Source: Polyangium spumosum
Lineage (GTDB): Bacteria; Myxococcota_A; Polyangia; Polyangiales; Polyangiaceae
Direction of reading: 5' to 3'
Assembly (NCBI RefSeq): GCF_009649845.1
Contig: NZ_WJIE01000002.1
Coordinates: forward strand, 744,001 to 808,000
Length of the DNA stretch: 64,000 bases
This document shows, piece after piece, positions 26,390 through 34,465 of this stretch; position 1 is the first letter of the stretch; every line of letters begins with the position of its first letter. The notes beneath the pieces are model-generated. The model was not told the DNA's origin, ran no database searches, and saw nothing but the letters and a program-made list of their open reading frames with translations. The position numbers were made by a program, and so were the translations under genes.

Positions 26390-27751
26390 ATGAAGATCGA
26401 GCGAGTCGAGCTCTACTACGTCAAGATCCCGCTCTCCGGGGATCGGCCGGGTTTCTTCGACGAGCGCGTCGTCTTCGAGCCCAACTGGATCCCCGGCTAC
26501 CACCAGACGGACCTGCGCTTCTACCTGCTCCGCCTCGTGACCGACGCGGGTCTCGACGGCGTCGCGGCGATCCCGGCGATGGGCCGCGAGCGCGAGTCGC
26601 TCGGGGCCTTGCTCGGCGCGTACCTGCTCGGATTGAACCCGCTCGACATGCGGCTCGTGAACCAGCGAATCGAGGAGTTCTCGATCCTCGGCATGCGGAA
26701 CGGCTGGATCGACGCGGCGTTCTGGGATCTCGTCGGCAAGATCCGCCGCGAGCCGCTCTTCCGGGTCCTCGGCGGCGAGGGTGGCTTCGCCGTGCCTTAT
26801 GCCTCGCTCGGATCGAATCACGAACACGACCCGGCCGTCGTCGCGCGGCTCGTCGCCGAGCGGCGGGGCGAGGGGTATGCCGGCGTCAAGATCCGGGTGA
26901 AGAGCGACGATCTCGAAAAGATGGTCGCCGTCGTCGCCGCCGCGCGTGAGGCGGCGGGGGAATCGATGGAGCTCATGGTCGACGCCAACCTCGGCTGGCC
27001 GGTGGAGCTCGTCGAAAAGAGCCCGCGCTGGGACGAGGACTTTGCCCTCCGCTTCCTCGAACACATCGAGCCGTATCGGATCTCCTGGCTCGAAGAGCCG
27101 CTCCACCGAGCCGATCACGAGGCGCTCGCGCGGCTCCGTCGCCGCTCGAAGGTCCCGATCGCGGGCGGCGAGGCGACACCCTCGTGGCGCGAATTCCGGT
27201 CGATGCTCGACGCCGGGAGCCTCGACGTCTACCAGCCCGACGCCGTGCTCGCGGGCGGCACGTACGGCGGCGGCGTGAGCGTCGTCCGCTGGCTCGTGCG
27301 CGAGATCCGGCGGCGCAACCACGCCGCGCGCGAGAAGAACGAGGACCGGCCGCTCCGGTTTTCGCCGCACACCTGGACGAATGGGCTCGGGTTCGCGGTG
27401 AACCTCCATCTCTTTGGCCTGCTCCCGCCGGCGGAGCGGGGCCTCTTCGAGTTGCCTCACGACCTCTACTGGCAGATGCCGCAATGGGCGCGGTTCCTCC
27501 GTCATGGATTCGCGCGGGACGACGCGGGCCGGATCCGCATCCCGGACGAGCCGGGGCTCGGCGTGGAGATCGACTGGGAGGTGATCGGCCGCTTCGGCAA
27601 GCGGATCGACGTCGTCACGAAGGCGAGCCTCGCCGCCTGGACCGTGCTCGATCACGGCTGGCGCGAGGCGGTGTATCTGCGCAACAAGAAGCGCGAGGTC
27701 GAGGACCGGAGCGCGCTCGCCGAATTCGCGCTTCCCGAGCCGCCATTTTGA
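26390..27751 (+). CDS. Enolase-superfamily enzyme (mandelate racemase/muconate-lactonising group)
   Basis: A 453-residue enzyme with the capping domain (1-140) and TIM-barrel of the superfamily. Likely catalytic and metal residues: Lys167 and Arg169 (GVKIRVK), Asp198 (MVDANLGW), Glu235/236 (WLEEPL), Glu261 (AGGEATP), His327 (FSPHTW). The KxR pattern and His point to an acid-sugar dehydratase or racemase. The substrate cannot be assigned. AGGAG precedes the ATG. The GH9 cellulase gene starts 26 bp after it, so they may share a transcript and a role in carbohydrate use. Confidence 0.88.
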   Translation: MKIERVELYYVKIPLSGDRPGFFDERVVFEPNWIPGYHQTDLRFYLLRLVTDAGLDGVAAIPAMGRERESLGALLGAYLLGLNPLDMRLVNQRIEEFSILGMRNGWIDAAFWDLVGKIRREPLFRVLGGEGGFAVPYASLGSNHEHDPAVVARLVAERRGEGYAGVKIRVKSDDLEKMVAVVAAAREAAGESMELMVDANLGWPVELVEKSPRWDEDFALRFLEHIEPYRISWLEEPLHRADHEALARLRRRSKVPIAGGEATPSWREFRSMLDAGSLDVYQPDAVLAGGTYGGGVSVVRWLVREIRRRNHAAREKNEDRPLRFSPHTWTNGLGFAVNLHLFGLLPPAERGLFELPHDLYWQMPQWARFLRHGFARDDAGRIRIPDEPGLGVEIDWEVIGRFGKRIDVVTKASLAAWTVLDHGWREAVYLRNKKREVEDRSALAEFALPEPPF

Positions 27752-27777
27752 TGTAGCATCGCGGCCCGGAGGTCTTC

Positions 27778-29937
27778 ATGAGACATATCCTCTTGGCTTC
27801 GATTCCTGCACTTTCGCTCGTCGTGCTCGCCGCCTGCGGGGGCGACGGGAACACGAGCTCTTCGAATACGGGCGGCGGCGGCGCGGGCGCGACCGGCGGC
27901 ATGGGCGGCGCGGGCGCGACCGGCGGCATGGGTGGCGCGGGCGGCGGCGCAGGCGGCATGGGTGGATCCGGCGGCGGCGTCGGCGGAATGGGTGGATCCG
28001 GCGGCGGCGTCGGCGGAATGGGTGGATCCGGCGGCGTCGGCGGAATGGGCGGCGCGGGCGGTGGTGGCGGCGCAGGTGGCGGCATGATGCAGGTGAAGCC
28101 ACCCGTCACCCCGTACATCGTCGTCGATCAATTCGGGTACTTGCCGAACGGCGAGAAAATTGCGGTCATCCGCGATCCCGAGAATGGCTTCGACGCCGCG
28201 GAGTCGTTCTCGCCCGGGGGAGCGTACGCGCTCGTGAATGCCGACACGGGCGAGCACGTGCTCACGGGCAGCACGGTCGTGTGGGGCCAGGGCGGCGTCG
28301 ACCCCTCGTCGGGAGATCGCGCCTGGCATTTCGATTTCTCGTCGGTGCAGACGCCCGGCACCTATTACGTGCTCGACACGGGCCTCGACCTGCGCTCGCA
28401 CGAGTTCCGGATCGCGACGAACGTCTATCGTGACGTCCTGAAGGCCGCGGTGCGCACGTTCTTCTACCAGCGCGCCGGATACGAGAAGACGGCCGCGCAC
28501 GCGGGCGCGGGCTGGGCGGACGGCGCGAGCCACGTGGGCCCGGGGCAGGACAAGAACGCCCGGCTCTACAACACGCCGAACGACGTGGGGGCCGAGCGGG
28601 ACCTCTCCGGCGGCTGGTACGACGCGGGGGATTACAACAAGTACACGAACTGGCACGCCAGGTACGTGACGACCTTGCTCTTTGCCTACGACGAGGCCAA
28701 GGCCGCCTTCACCGACGATTACGGGATCCCCGAGTCGGGCAACGGGATCCCCGACGTCGTGGACGAGGTGAAGTTCGGCATGGACTGGCTCATCAAGATG
28801 CAAACCACGAACGGCTCGGTGCTGAGCATCGTGGGCGTCGCGCACGCGAGCCCGCCCTCGGCCGCGACGGGCCCGAGCCGCTACGGCCCCCCGAGCACCT
28901 CGGCGACGCTGAGCGCGGCCGCGGCCTTCGCGTATGGCTCGATCGTGTTGCGCTCGCTCGGCGGCTCGTTCACGGCCTACGCGGACGACCTCGTCGCGCG
29001 GGCCGAGAATGCCTGGAGCTGGGCGAACGCGAACCCGAACGTCACCTTCCAGAACAACGACGCCGGCAATGGCTCGCAGGGCCTCGGCGCGGGGCAGCAG
29101 GAGACGAACGATTACGGAAGGCTGAGCAAGAAGATCGAGGCCGCCGCCTATCTCTTCCACGCGACGGGCAAGGCGACCTACCGCCAGTTCTTCGACGCCA
29201 ATTACCAGCAGATCCACCTGATGCAGTGGAACTACGCCTTCCCGTTCGAGACCGAGCAGCAGGACGCGCTGCTTTATTACACGAAGGTGCCGGGCGCGAC
29301 CACGAACGTCGTGACCGCCATTCGCAACACGTACAACGGCGCGATGGACGGGGCCGACAATTTCGGCGCGATCAACAGCGGGGCCGACCCGTACCGCGCT
29401 TACATGAAGGACTACGTCTGGGGCTCGAACGGGACGAAGTCGCACCAGGGCAACATGTACGAGAACATCCTCGTCTATGGCATCGACCCGGCGAAAAACA
29501 CCGCCGCGGAGCGGGCGGCGGCGCGGTACATCCATTACCTCCACGGGACGAACCCGCTCGGGCTCGTGTACCTCTCGAACATGAACGACCACGGCGCGGA
29601 GAACAGCGCGAACGAGTTCTACCACGCGTGGTTCGAGAATGGCAGCGCGTCATGGGATCGCGTGGGCGCATCGACCTACGGCCCGGCCCCGGGCTTTTTG
29701 ACGGGCGGCCCGAACCCGAGCTACGACTGGGACGGCTGCTGCCCGGGCAATTGCGGCAGCGCCGAGAACAACGCCGTCTGCGCGTCGGAGGCGATCAACC
29801 CGCCGAAGGGGCAACCTGCGCAGAAGTCGTACAAGGACTTCAACACGAGCTGGCCCTTGAACTCGTGGTCCGTCACCGAGAATTCGAACGGCTACCAGGT
29901 CGCGTACATCCGGCTGCTCTCCAAATTCGTGAAGTAG
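27778..29937 (+). CDS. Glycoside hydrolase family 9 endoglucanase, lipoprotein-anchored
   Basis: A 719-residue cellulase-type enzyme. Lipobox Cys20 (LAAC) is followed by a Gly-rich linker (about 20-105) made of GGMGGSGG-like repeats. An Ig-like cellulase N-terminal domain comes next (PYIVVDQFGYLPNGEKI). The GH9 barrel contains GGWYDAGDYNKYTNW with Asp282 and Asp285 (nucleophile and base pair) and a C-terminal general acid, probably Glu701 (SVTENSNGYQVAYI). Expected action is inverting cleavage of beta-1,4-glucan at the cell surface. GGAGG precedes the ATG. The start follows the enolase-superfamily gene closely. Confidence 0.9.
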   Translation: MRHILLASIPALSLVVLAACGGDGNTSSSNTGGGGAGATGGMGGAGATGGMGGAGGGAGGMGGSGGGVGGMGGSGGGVGGMGGSGGVGGMGGAGGGGGAGGGMMQVKPPVTPYIVVDQFGYLPNGEKIAVIRDPENGFDAAESFSPGGAYALVNADTGEHVLTGSTVVWGQGGVDPSSGDRAWHFDFSSVQTPGTYYVLDTGLDLRSHEFRIATNVYRDVLKAAVRTFFYQRAGYEKTAAHAGAGWADGASHVGPGQDKNARLYNTPNDVGAERDLSGGWYDAGDYNKYTNWHARYVTTLLFAYDEAKAAFTDDYGIPESGNGIPDVVDEVKFGMDWLIKMQTTNGSVLSIVGVAHASPPSAATGPSRYGPPSTSATLSAAAAFAYGSIVLRSLGGSFTAYADDLVARAENAWSWANANPNVTFQNNDAGNGSQGLGAGQQETNDYGRLSKKIEAAAYLFHATGKATYRQFFDANYQQIHLMQWNYAFPFETEQQDALLYYTKVPGATTNVVTAIRNTYNGAMDGADNFGAINSGADPYRAYMKDYVWGSNGTKSHQGNMYENILVYGIDPAKNTAAERAAARYIHYLHGTNPLGLVYLSNMNDHGAENSANEFYHAWFENGSASWDRVGASTYGPAPGFLTGGPNPSYDWDGCCPGNCGSAENNAVCASEAINPPKGQPAQKSYKDFNTSWPLNSWSVTENSNGYQVAYIRLLSKFVK
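27961..28060 (+). repeat. In-frame 30-bp tandem repeats encoding the Gly-rich linker
   Basis: Two identical 30-bp units (27961-27990 and 27991-28020, beginning GGTGGATCCGGCGGCGGCGT) and a shortened third copy encode GGSGGGVGGM units. The repeats lie in the flexible linker between the lipid anchor and the cellulase domains, so their number could vary between strains without frameshift. Confidence 0.85.
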
Positions 29938-29993
29938 TCCCCGCCATTCCCCCTTGACGAGCCGCGCCGTCCGCGCGACGACGATCGTGTCCC

Positions 29994-30578
29994 ATGCGAT
30001 CGAGGCGCCTCTTTCTGGCCGTGGATCCGAGCGAAACCTGCCAGGCGAAGATCGCCGAGGCCGTGAGCCGAGCGCGCACGTCCGCCCCGCGGGCCAAATG
30101 GGTCCGGACGGAGGGGATTCACGTGACGCTCGTGTTCCTCGGCGCGGTGGCGGAGGAGCTCGTGCCCGCGGTGGTGGCGAACGCGGAGGCCGTCGCGGCG
30201 AGGCACGCGCCGCTCACGCTGCGATTCGAGGGCGCCGGGTGTTTCGGCGGGCGGAAGCCGAGGGTTTTGTGGGCCGGGGTCGAGGGCGACGTGCCGGCGC
30301 TCGGGCTCGTGCAAAAAGAGCTGTCGGAGGCGCTCGTGGAGGTCGGGTACGTGCCGGAGGAGCGCGTCTTTTCGCCGCACCTCACCCTGGCGCGCGCCTC
30401 GGGCTTCGGCGGAGACACGGGGCTCGTGCTGGCCGCGCGGTCGCTCGCGGGAGAATCGTTCGGCGAGGTGGACGTGCGGGAGATCGTGCTTTACGAGAGC
30501 GTGCTTTCGCCCGCGGGGGCGCGATACGAGGCCGTGACGCGATTGCCGCTCGGGGGGGCGCCGCCGCCTTTGCATTGA
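29994..30578 (+). CDS. thpR: RNA 2',3'-cyclic phosphodiesterase (ThpR/LigT)
   Basis: A 194-residue 2H-phosphoesterase. Both catalytic histidine motifs are present: HVTLVFLG near residue 43 and HLTLAR near 127. The family opens 2',3'-cyclic phosphates on RNA ends and can ligate tRNA halves in vitro. The length is normal for the family. It is convergent with the unknown gene downstream, 24 bp apart, and probably monocistronic. Confidence 0.93.
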   Translation: MRSRRLFLAVDPSETCQAKIAEAVSRARTSAPRAKWVRTEGIHVTLVFLGAVAEELVPAVVANAEAVAARHAPLTLRFEGAGCFGGRKPRVLWAGVEGDVPALGLVQKELSEALVEVGYVPEERVFSPHLTLARASGFGGDTGLVLAARSLAGESFGEVDVREIVLYESVLSPAGARYEAVTRLPLGGAPPPLH

Positions 30579-30602
30579 GGGCGGCGTCGGGGTGGGTGAG
30601 GC

Positions 30603-31394
30603 TCAGCCGCCGGAGGGGTTTTCGTTGGTCGGCGTCGTCGTCGTCGGCGGCGCCTCGGCGGGCGGCGTGACCTCTTCGCCTGCGAGGGCGCGGCTCGTCG
30701 GGCGGACGCGCTCGGCGAGGTCTTTTCGGCCGGCGAGGCGGAAGAGGCCGACGAGGGTGTCGGCGATGCCTTGATGGTCCTCGATCCAGGCGAACACTCG
30801 TTGCTCGCGGAGGCCGAGCTGATCGGCGAGCTCCTGCTCCTCGCGTTTCATGGTGGCGAGTGATTTGTCGAGCATGCTCGCCTTCGTGGCGAGCGTCTGG
30901 GCCATTGCGGCGCTGTCGAAGGTGATGCCCTCGACGGTGACGAGGAACGGCTTTTTGATCATCAGGTTCGAGACGCTCTCGGCGTGGCTCACGAGCTCGC
31001 GGGGCGCGCGTGGTGTCTCTCCTTCGAGGCTGTAGGTCGCGATCCCCTCCGGGCCGAGCGCGTCCGAGACCATCGATTTGACGCGCACGGCGGCGCGGAG
31101 GAGGTCGGCGGTGACCGAATCACGCTCCTCGCGCAGGCCGACGTCGTCGGAGCGCTCGGCGAGGACGCGGTGCTCGGCCTCGTCGAGGGATTGGGCCGAC
31201 GCGCCGAGGGTATCGGTCAAGAAGGCGAGGAGGACGTGAAAGAACTCCTTCGTCGCCATGGTATTCACGCCTTGCACGGAGATCGCGCGCGCCGCGAGCC
31301 TCTCGGCGACCTGCTCGGCGTGTGTCTTCGCGGCATGAACGACATGCTCGCTCGATTGAATGCGGTTATCGACCTGCCTGGACTTCTTCGCCAC
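30603..31394 (-). CDS. Helical protein of unknown function
   Basis: A 263-residue protein with no signal peptide, mostly predicted helix (KTHAEQVAERLAARAISV, LATMKREEQELADQLGLRE), and a disordered Pro/Thr/Glu-rich tail. The start is GTG with GGGAGG six bases upstream. The second unknown gene, on the far side of the repeat array, is also helical and minus-strand. I recognise no domain. Confidence 0.7.
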   Translation of the reverse strand: MAKKSRQVDNRIQSSEHVVHAAKTHAEQVAERLAARAISVQGVNTMATKEFFHVLLAFLTDTLGASAQSLDEAEHRVLAERSDDVGLREERDSVTADLLRAAVRVKSMVSDALGPEGIATYSLEGETPRAPRELVSHAESVSNLMIKKPFLVTVEGITFDSAAMAQTLATKASMLDKSLATMKREEQELADQLGLREQRVFAWIEDHQGIADTLVGLFRLAGRKDLAERVRPTSRALAGEEVTPPAEAPPTTTTPTNENPSGG

Positions 31395-31552
31395 GAACGA
31401 CCTCCCTCACGTGAAGCGCCCGACCTCCCCGAGGCGGACATCGAGCGAGGGAGCTTACGAGCTTGCGCCCGTCGGTGTCCAGTCCGGACGTGCCGCGGAC
31501 ACGTTCCGTAAGTTACGGAGCACGATCGCGGCGGCCTGGGAGGGGTTCCGTC
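31395..31552. other. Intergenic sequence before the repeat array
   Basis: This is part of the only gene-free stretch longer than 300 bases (31395-31801). It holds the ribosome site of the minus-strand gene ending at 31394. I see no convincing ORF, promoter or RNA here. The rest of the stretch is the 42-bp repeat array and 39 bases before the stop of the next gene. Confidence 0.5.
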
Positions 31553-31762
31553 ACCAAAACGGCGGCGTCGCGGGGGCAGATTTGTAGCTACGTACACAAA
31601 ACGGAGGCGTCGCGGCGTCCGGATTTTGTTTTCGTCCGGGAAGCGGCGGCGTCGTGGGGGTCGATCGGGGGGATCGTCACGGCGCGGCGGGGGCGCGGGG
31701 GTCGATCGGGGGTTTTGTTCCGGGAGAGGTGGGGGCGCGGGGGGCGCGAATGGCTGATTTCG
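31553..31762 (+). repeat. Five degenerate 42-bp tandem repeats
   Basis: Units begin at 31553, 31595, 31637, 31679 and 31721 in exact 42-bp register. The best preserved core is AAAACGGCGGCGTCGCGG-like. Copies 1 and 2, and copies 3 and 4, are the closest pairs; copies 3 and 4 share GGGGGTCGATCGGGGG. One plus-strand frame stays open through all five units as 14-residue repeats (for example TKTAASRGQICSYV and HKTEASRRPDFVFV), but no start or ribosome site supports a gene. Confidence 0.7.
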
Positions 31763-31801
31763 TGGCTTTTGCTGCTTTCGGGTGCTCCCCCGCCGCGACT
31801 G

Positions 31802-32500
31802 TCAATACGTCGACGGCACCTGCGGAAGCTGGCTCAGCCGTGACGGGCTCTCGTCGGCGAGGTCGTCGAACACCTCCCGGATCAGCGGCACCTTGTCGAT
31901 GCCGGCCAGCGAACCGAGCACCACGTGTTTGGCCGACGCATACGTTCGTTGCCACGCGTTCCATGCCCCGGCCACGTCCGCCGTCATCGAGCGGCGCTCC
32001 GACCTGCCCGCGTGCACCTCCGCGTCGAACGTCTCGAGCGCCGCGCGCGTCTGCTCCACACGCGAGGACCAGCTCGCGTGCTCCGGCATCATGTGCTTCA
32101 TCTTCTCGATCGCCTCGAGCGCGTGCTCCAGCCGCAAGAGCAGCTTCATCGGCGTACGCCGCACCGCCGTGCTGAGCGATTCTCCCTGGAGCAGGCGCGA
32201 CGCGATCATGAACCCGTCGCGGCAAGCCTCGGCATAGTGGACCAGCGCGCGCAGCGTCTCGCGCGCCGCGAGGACCGGATCGGGCTCACCCTCGGGCGCC
32301 CGGTGCAGGTAGAGCTCCGGCACGCCGGCGCGGAGCAGCGCCGCCTCGAGCGCGTCGCTCGCCGCGGCCACGCGGCCCGCCATGAGGCGCAAGGTCCCGT
32401 CGAGCTCGTGATCGAGCCCGAGCAGGAGCGTGTTGATCTGCGCAGCAGTGAAGCGGCCATACGCGATGGCCTCGTAGGGATCCATGCGGGGGTCGGTCAT
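31802..32500 (-). CDS. Helical protein of unknown function
   Basis: A 232-residue soluble, helix-rich protein (GLDHELDGTLRLMAGRVAAA, LLLRLEHALEAIEKMKHMM) without signal peptide or cofactor motif. I recognise no family. A ribosome site (GAGAGG) precedes the ATG, and a plausible promoter lies 50-75 bp upstream. It faces the GTG start of the membrane protein at 32645 divergently. Confidence 0.7.
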   Translation of the reverse strand: MTDPRMDPYEAIAYGRFTAAQINTLLLGLDHELDGTLRLMAGRVAAASDALEAALLRAGVPELYLHRAPEGEPDPVLAARETLRALVHYAEACRDGFMIASRLLQGESLSTAVRRTPMKLLLRLEHALEAIEKMKHMMPEHASWSSRVEQTRAALETFDAEVHAGRSERRSMTADVAGAWNAWQRTYASAKHVVLGSLAGIDKVPLIREVFDDLADESPSRLSQLPQVPSTY

Positions 32501-32548
32501 GATCGACCTCTCGGTGGTGCGGGATTTTTGGGGAAGCGAGCCCCACCA

Positions 32549-32576
32549 TTACTGCAAATAAAGGGCGGAGGTCAAT
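32549..32576 (-). promoter_or_regulatory. Sigma70-type promoter for the 31802-32500 gene
   Basis: The minus strand has TTGACC (32576-32571), a 16-bp spacer and AGTAAT (32554-32549). The -10 is imperfect, but this AT-richer patch stands out from its surroundings. It would give a leader of about 40 bases. Confidence 0.4.
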
Positions 32577-32614
32577 CGGCGCGACGAGGACGACACCTCG
32601 ACCCCCGCCGATCG

Positions 32615-32620
32615 TATAGT
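32615..32620 (+). promoter_or_regulatory. -10 element TATAGT before the 32645 gene
   Basis: TATAGT lies 25 bp upstream of the GTG start. No good -35 is visible at 16-18 bp, so an activator may be needed. Confidence 0.35.
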
Positions 32621-32644
32621 CTCTTCCAAAGAAGCCGATAAGCC

Positions 32645-34456
32645 GTGAGCGAAGACAAACCCGAAGGCGACGCCAGCCAGGCGAAAGCCGAAGCGAAACC
32701 CGAGGGCGGGGCAGGCCGGCGGCGCAAGCTCACGCTCGGCGCGCTCGGCGCCCTCGTGCTCGGCGCAGGCACCTTCGCCACGTTTTACGGGGCGCCACGA
32801 TGGACCGCGTCACGAGACGCGAAGCGCGCGGGCGCAGCGCTCTTCCGTTGTCTCTTCGGCGAGACGCCCGCGGCAGGCGAGACGCCGGAGCGACGGCTGC
32901 GGAGGATCTTGCTCACGGCCGTGTCGTTGCCCGCGCCGGAGCGCGTCTCGGCAGAAGGCCCCGGGTGGCCCGGCCGATGCGCCACGCACGCCGAGGCGCT
33001 CGCGGACGCCGAGCGACGCAGAGGCCGCGCCACCCTCGCGCCGCCGCCGGATCTCGCGGCCCGCGTGATCCAGAAAGCGCAGGACATGTTCGCGCGATCG
33101 GACCTGCCGCTCGAGTCGATCTGGAGCATGGCCGATCCGGACGGCGGTCCCAGGGACGTGCCGCTGCCCCCCGCGCCCGCGTCGCCGGTCGATCTCGACG
33201 CGCCGAACCTCGGCGAGCGGATCACGTTCGGGGATCACTCCGCGGACGCCGTCCCCGGACGAACCCTGCGCCTCGTGTTCCGGGGTGATCGCGGCGGGCC
33301 GCCCATGGCGTGCGTGTTCCCCGCGGGGCTCGGCTCGGCCACGTGCACGCCGCTCGCGCCGCGCGCCCGCCTGCCGCGTCCGCACCTCTGGCCCTCGGCC
33401 GACGACGACGGGCCCGCGCTCGTCGCCGATCGGAGCTCGGCACGAACGACGTTTTACCGGGCCGACACCGGGCAGGCGTTCGGGGAGGCGTACCACGTGG
33501 TCGGCGGGTTCTCGGCGGCGAAGGAGGTCGTGGGCGTCGTCGAGATGGAGCTCGGACCACGAGGCGAGGAGCGCGCGCTCTGGCTCGATCGGAGCGAGGG
33601 CACGAGGCGCGTCGGTCACGCGCGGATCGATCCGCCGCCGCGCGTGCGCTTCTCGAGCGTGTTCGTCCTCGGCGACGCGCTCACGTGGATCGAGCCACGC
33701 GCGGGCAAACCCCACCTCCTGCTGCGCCGCCTCGGCACCTCGGCAGGCCCGCCCGGACCGATCGAGGACGCAGGCCCGCTGCCACACGACGCCATGCAGC
33801 TCGCCGCGTGCCACGCGCCGAAGAGCCTCGTGCTGCTCGCGAGGGACGGCCGAGGCACAACGTGGATGACGCGCCGCGATCGTCGCGGCGGCTCGCCGCT
33901 CGTGCGCGCCGAAGAGCCACGAAGGCCCCCGAGCGCCGCAGTCGTCTCGGAGATCGTGACGTGTGACGACGACGCGGCGGCGGTGACGCTCGTGCTGCGC
34001 AAGGGCGACGGCGCGAAGGCGGCACACGAGGTGCGGCAGGCGCGGTGCACGAAGGAGACGTGCGAGACGGTCGTCGTCGCGGAGGCCGATCTCTTCCGCG
34101 CTCGGGATCCGATGTCGCGCCCGGCGCCGCCGGTGAACGAGGAGACGACCGTGCTCGCGGCTTCGCTCGGCGCGTCGCTGCTCGTCGTGTGGAGGACGCC
34201 GGAGGCGGGCGTGCGCGCGCGGATCGCGCTCCCGTCGGCGATCACGTCCGCGCCCGACGTGGTGGTCTACGACGAGGCGAGCCAGGACGTGAACGGCGCG
34301 GGGCGGCTGCACGCGATGCGCCTGTTTCCGCGCGGCGACGCGGCGATCCTGCTGCTGCACGCGGTGAGCGGCGTCAAGGCGATCCGCATCGGCGCGGACG
34401 GGACCGTGCGGCCGATCAAGGGAGGTGCGGAGGAGGCGGCCGCGGTGGTACAGTGA
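32645..34456 (+). CDS. Membrane-anchored protein with repeat-rich periplasmic domain, unknown function
   Basis: A 603-residue protein. A charged N-terminal tail of about 28 residues precedes one membrane helix (LTLGALGALVLGAGTFATFYG). The remainder looks extracytoplasmic and contains irregular beta repeats (SLVLLARDGRGTTWMTRRD, ASLLVVWRTPEAGV) that could form a propeller. Paired cysteines suggest disulfides. The start is GTG. The Ser/Thr kinase gene begins 9 bp after its stop, so the pair is an operon and this protein may sense for or be modified by the kinase. Confidence 0.75.
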   Translation: MSEDKPEGDASQAKAEAKPEGGAGRRRKLTLGALGALVLGAGTFATFYGAPRWTASRDAKRAGAALFRCLFGETPAAGETPERRLRRILLTAVSLPAPERVSAEGPGWPGRCATHAEALADAERRRGRATLAPPPDLAARVIQKAQDMFARSDLPLESIWSMADPDGGPRDVPLPPAPASPVDLDAPNLGERITFGDHSADAVPGRTLRLVFRGDRGGPPMACVFPAGLGSATCTPLAPRARLPRPHLWPSADDDGPALVADRSSARTTFYRADTGQAFGEAYHVVGGFSAAKEVVGVVEMELGPRGEERALWLDRSEGTRRVGHARIDPPPRVRFSSVFVLGDALTWIEPRAGKPHLLLRRLGTSAGPPGPIEDAGPLPHDAMQLAACHAPKSLVLLARDGRGTTWMTRRDRRGGSPLVRAEEPRRPPSAAVVSEIVTCDDDAAAVTLVLRKGDGAKAAHEVRQARCTKETCETVVVAEADLFRARDPMSRPAPPVNEETTVLAASLGASLLVVWRTPEAGVRARIALPSAITSAPDVVVYDEASQDVNGAGRLHAMRLFPRGDAAILLLHAVSGVKAIRIGADGTVRPIKGGAEEAAAVVQ

Positions 34457-34465
34457 CGGTCTCGC

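Noticed and set aside
27961-28060. Repeat units in the cellulase gene as a CRISPR or mobile element
   Set aside because: The units abut without spacers, are in frame and encode a Gly-rich linker.
31463-31843. 126-codon plus-strand ORF over the 42-bp repeats as a gene
   Set aside because: No ribosome site, repeats are too divergent, and it overlaps the coding end of a minus-strand gene. It was kept only as a repeat feature.
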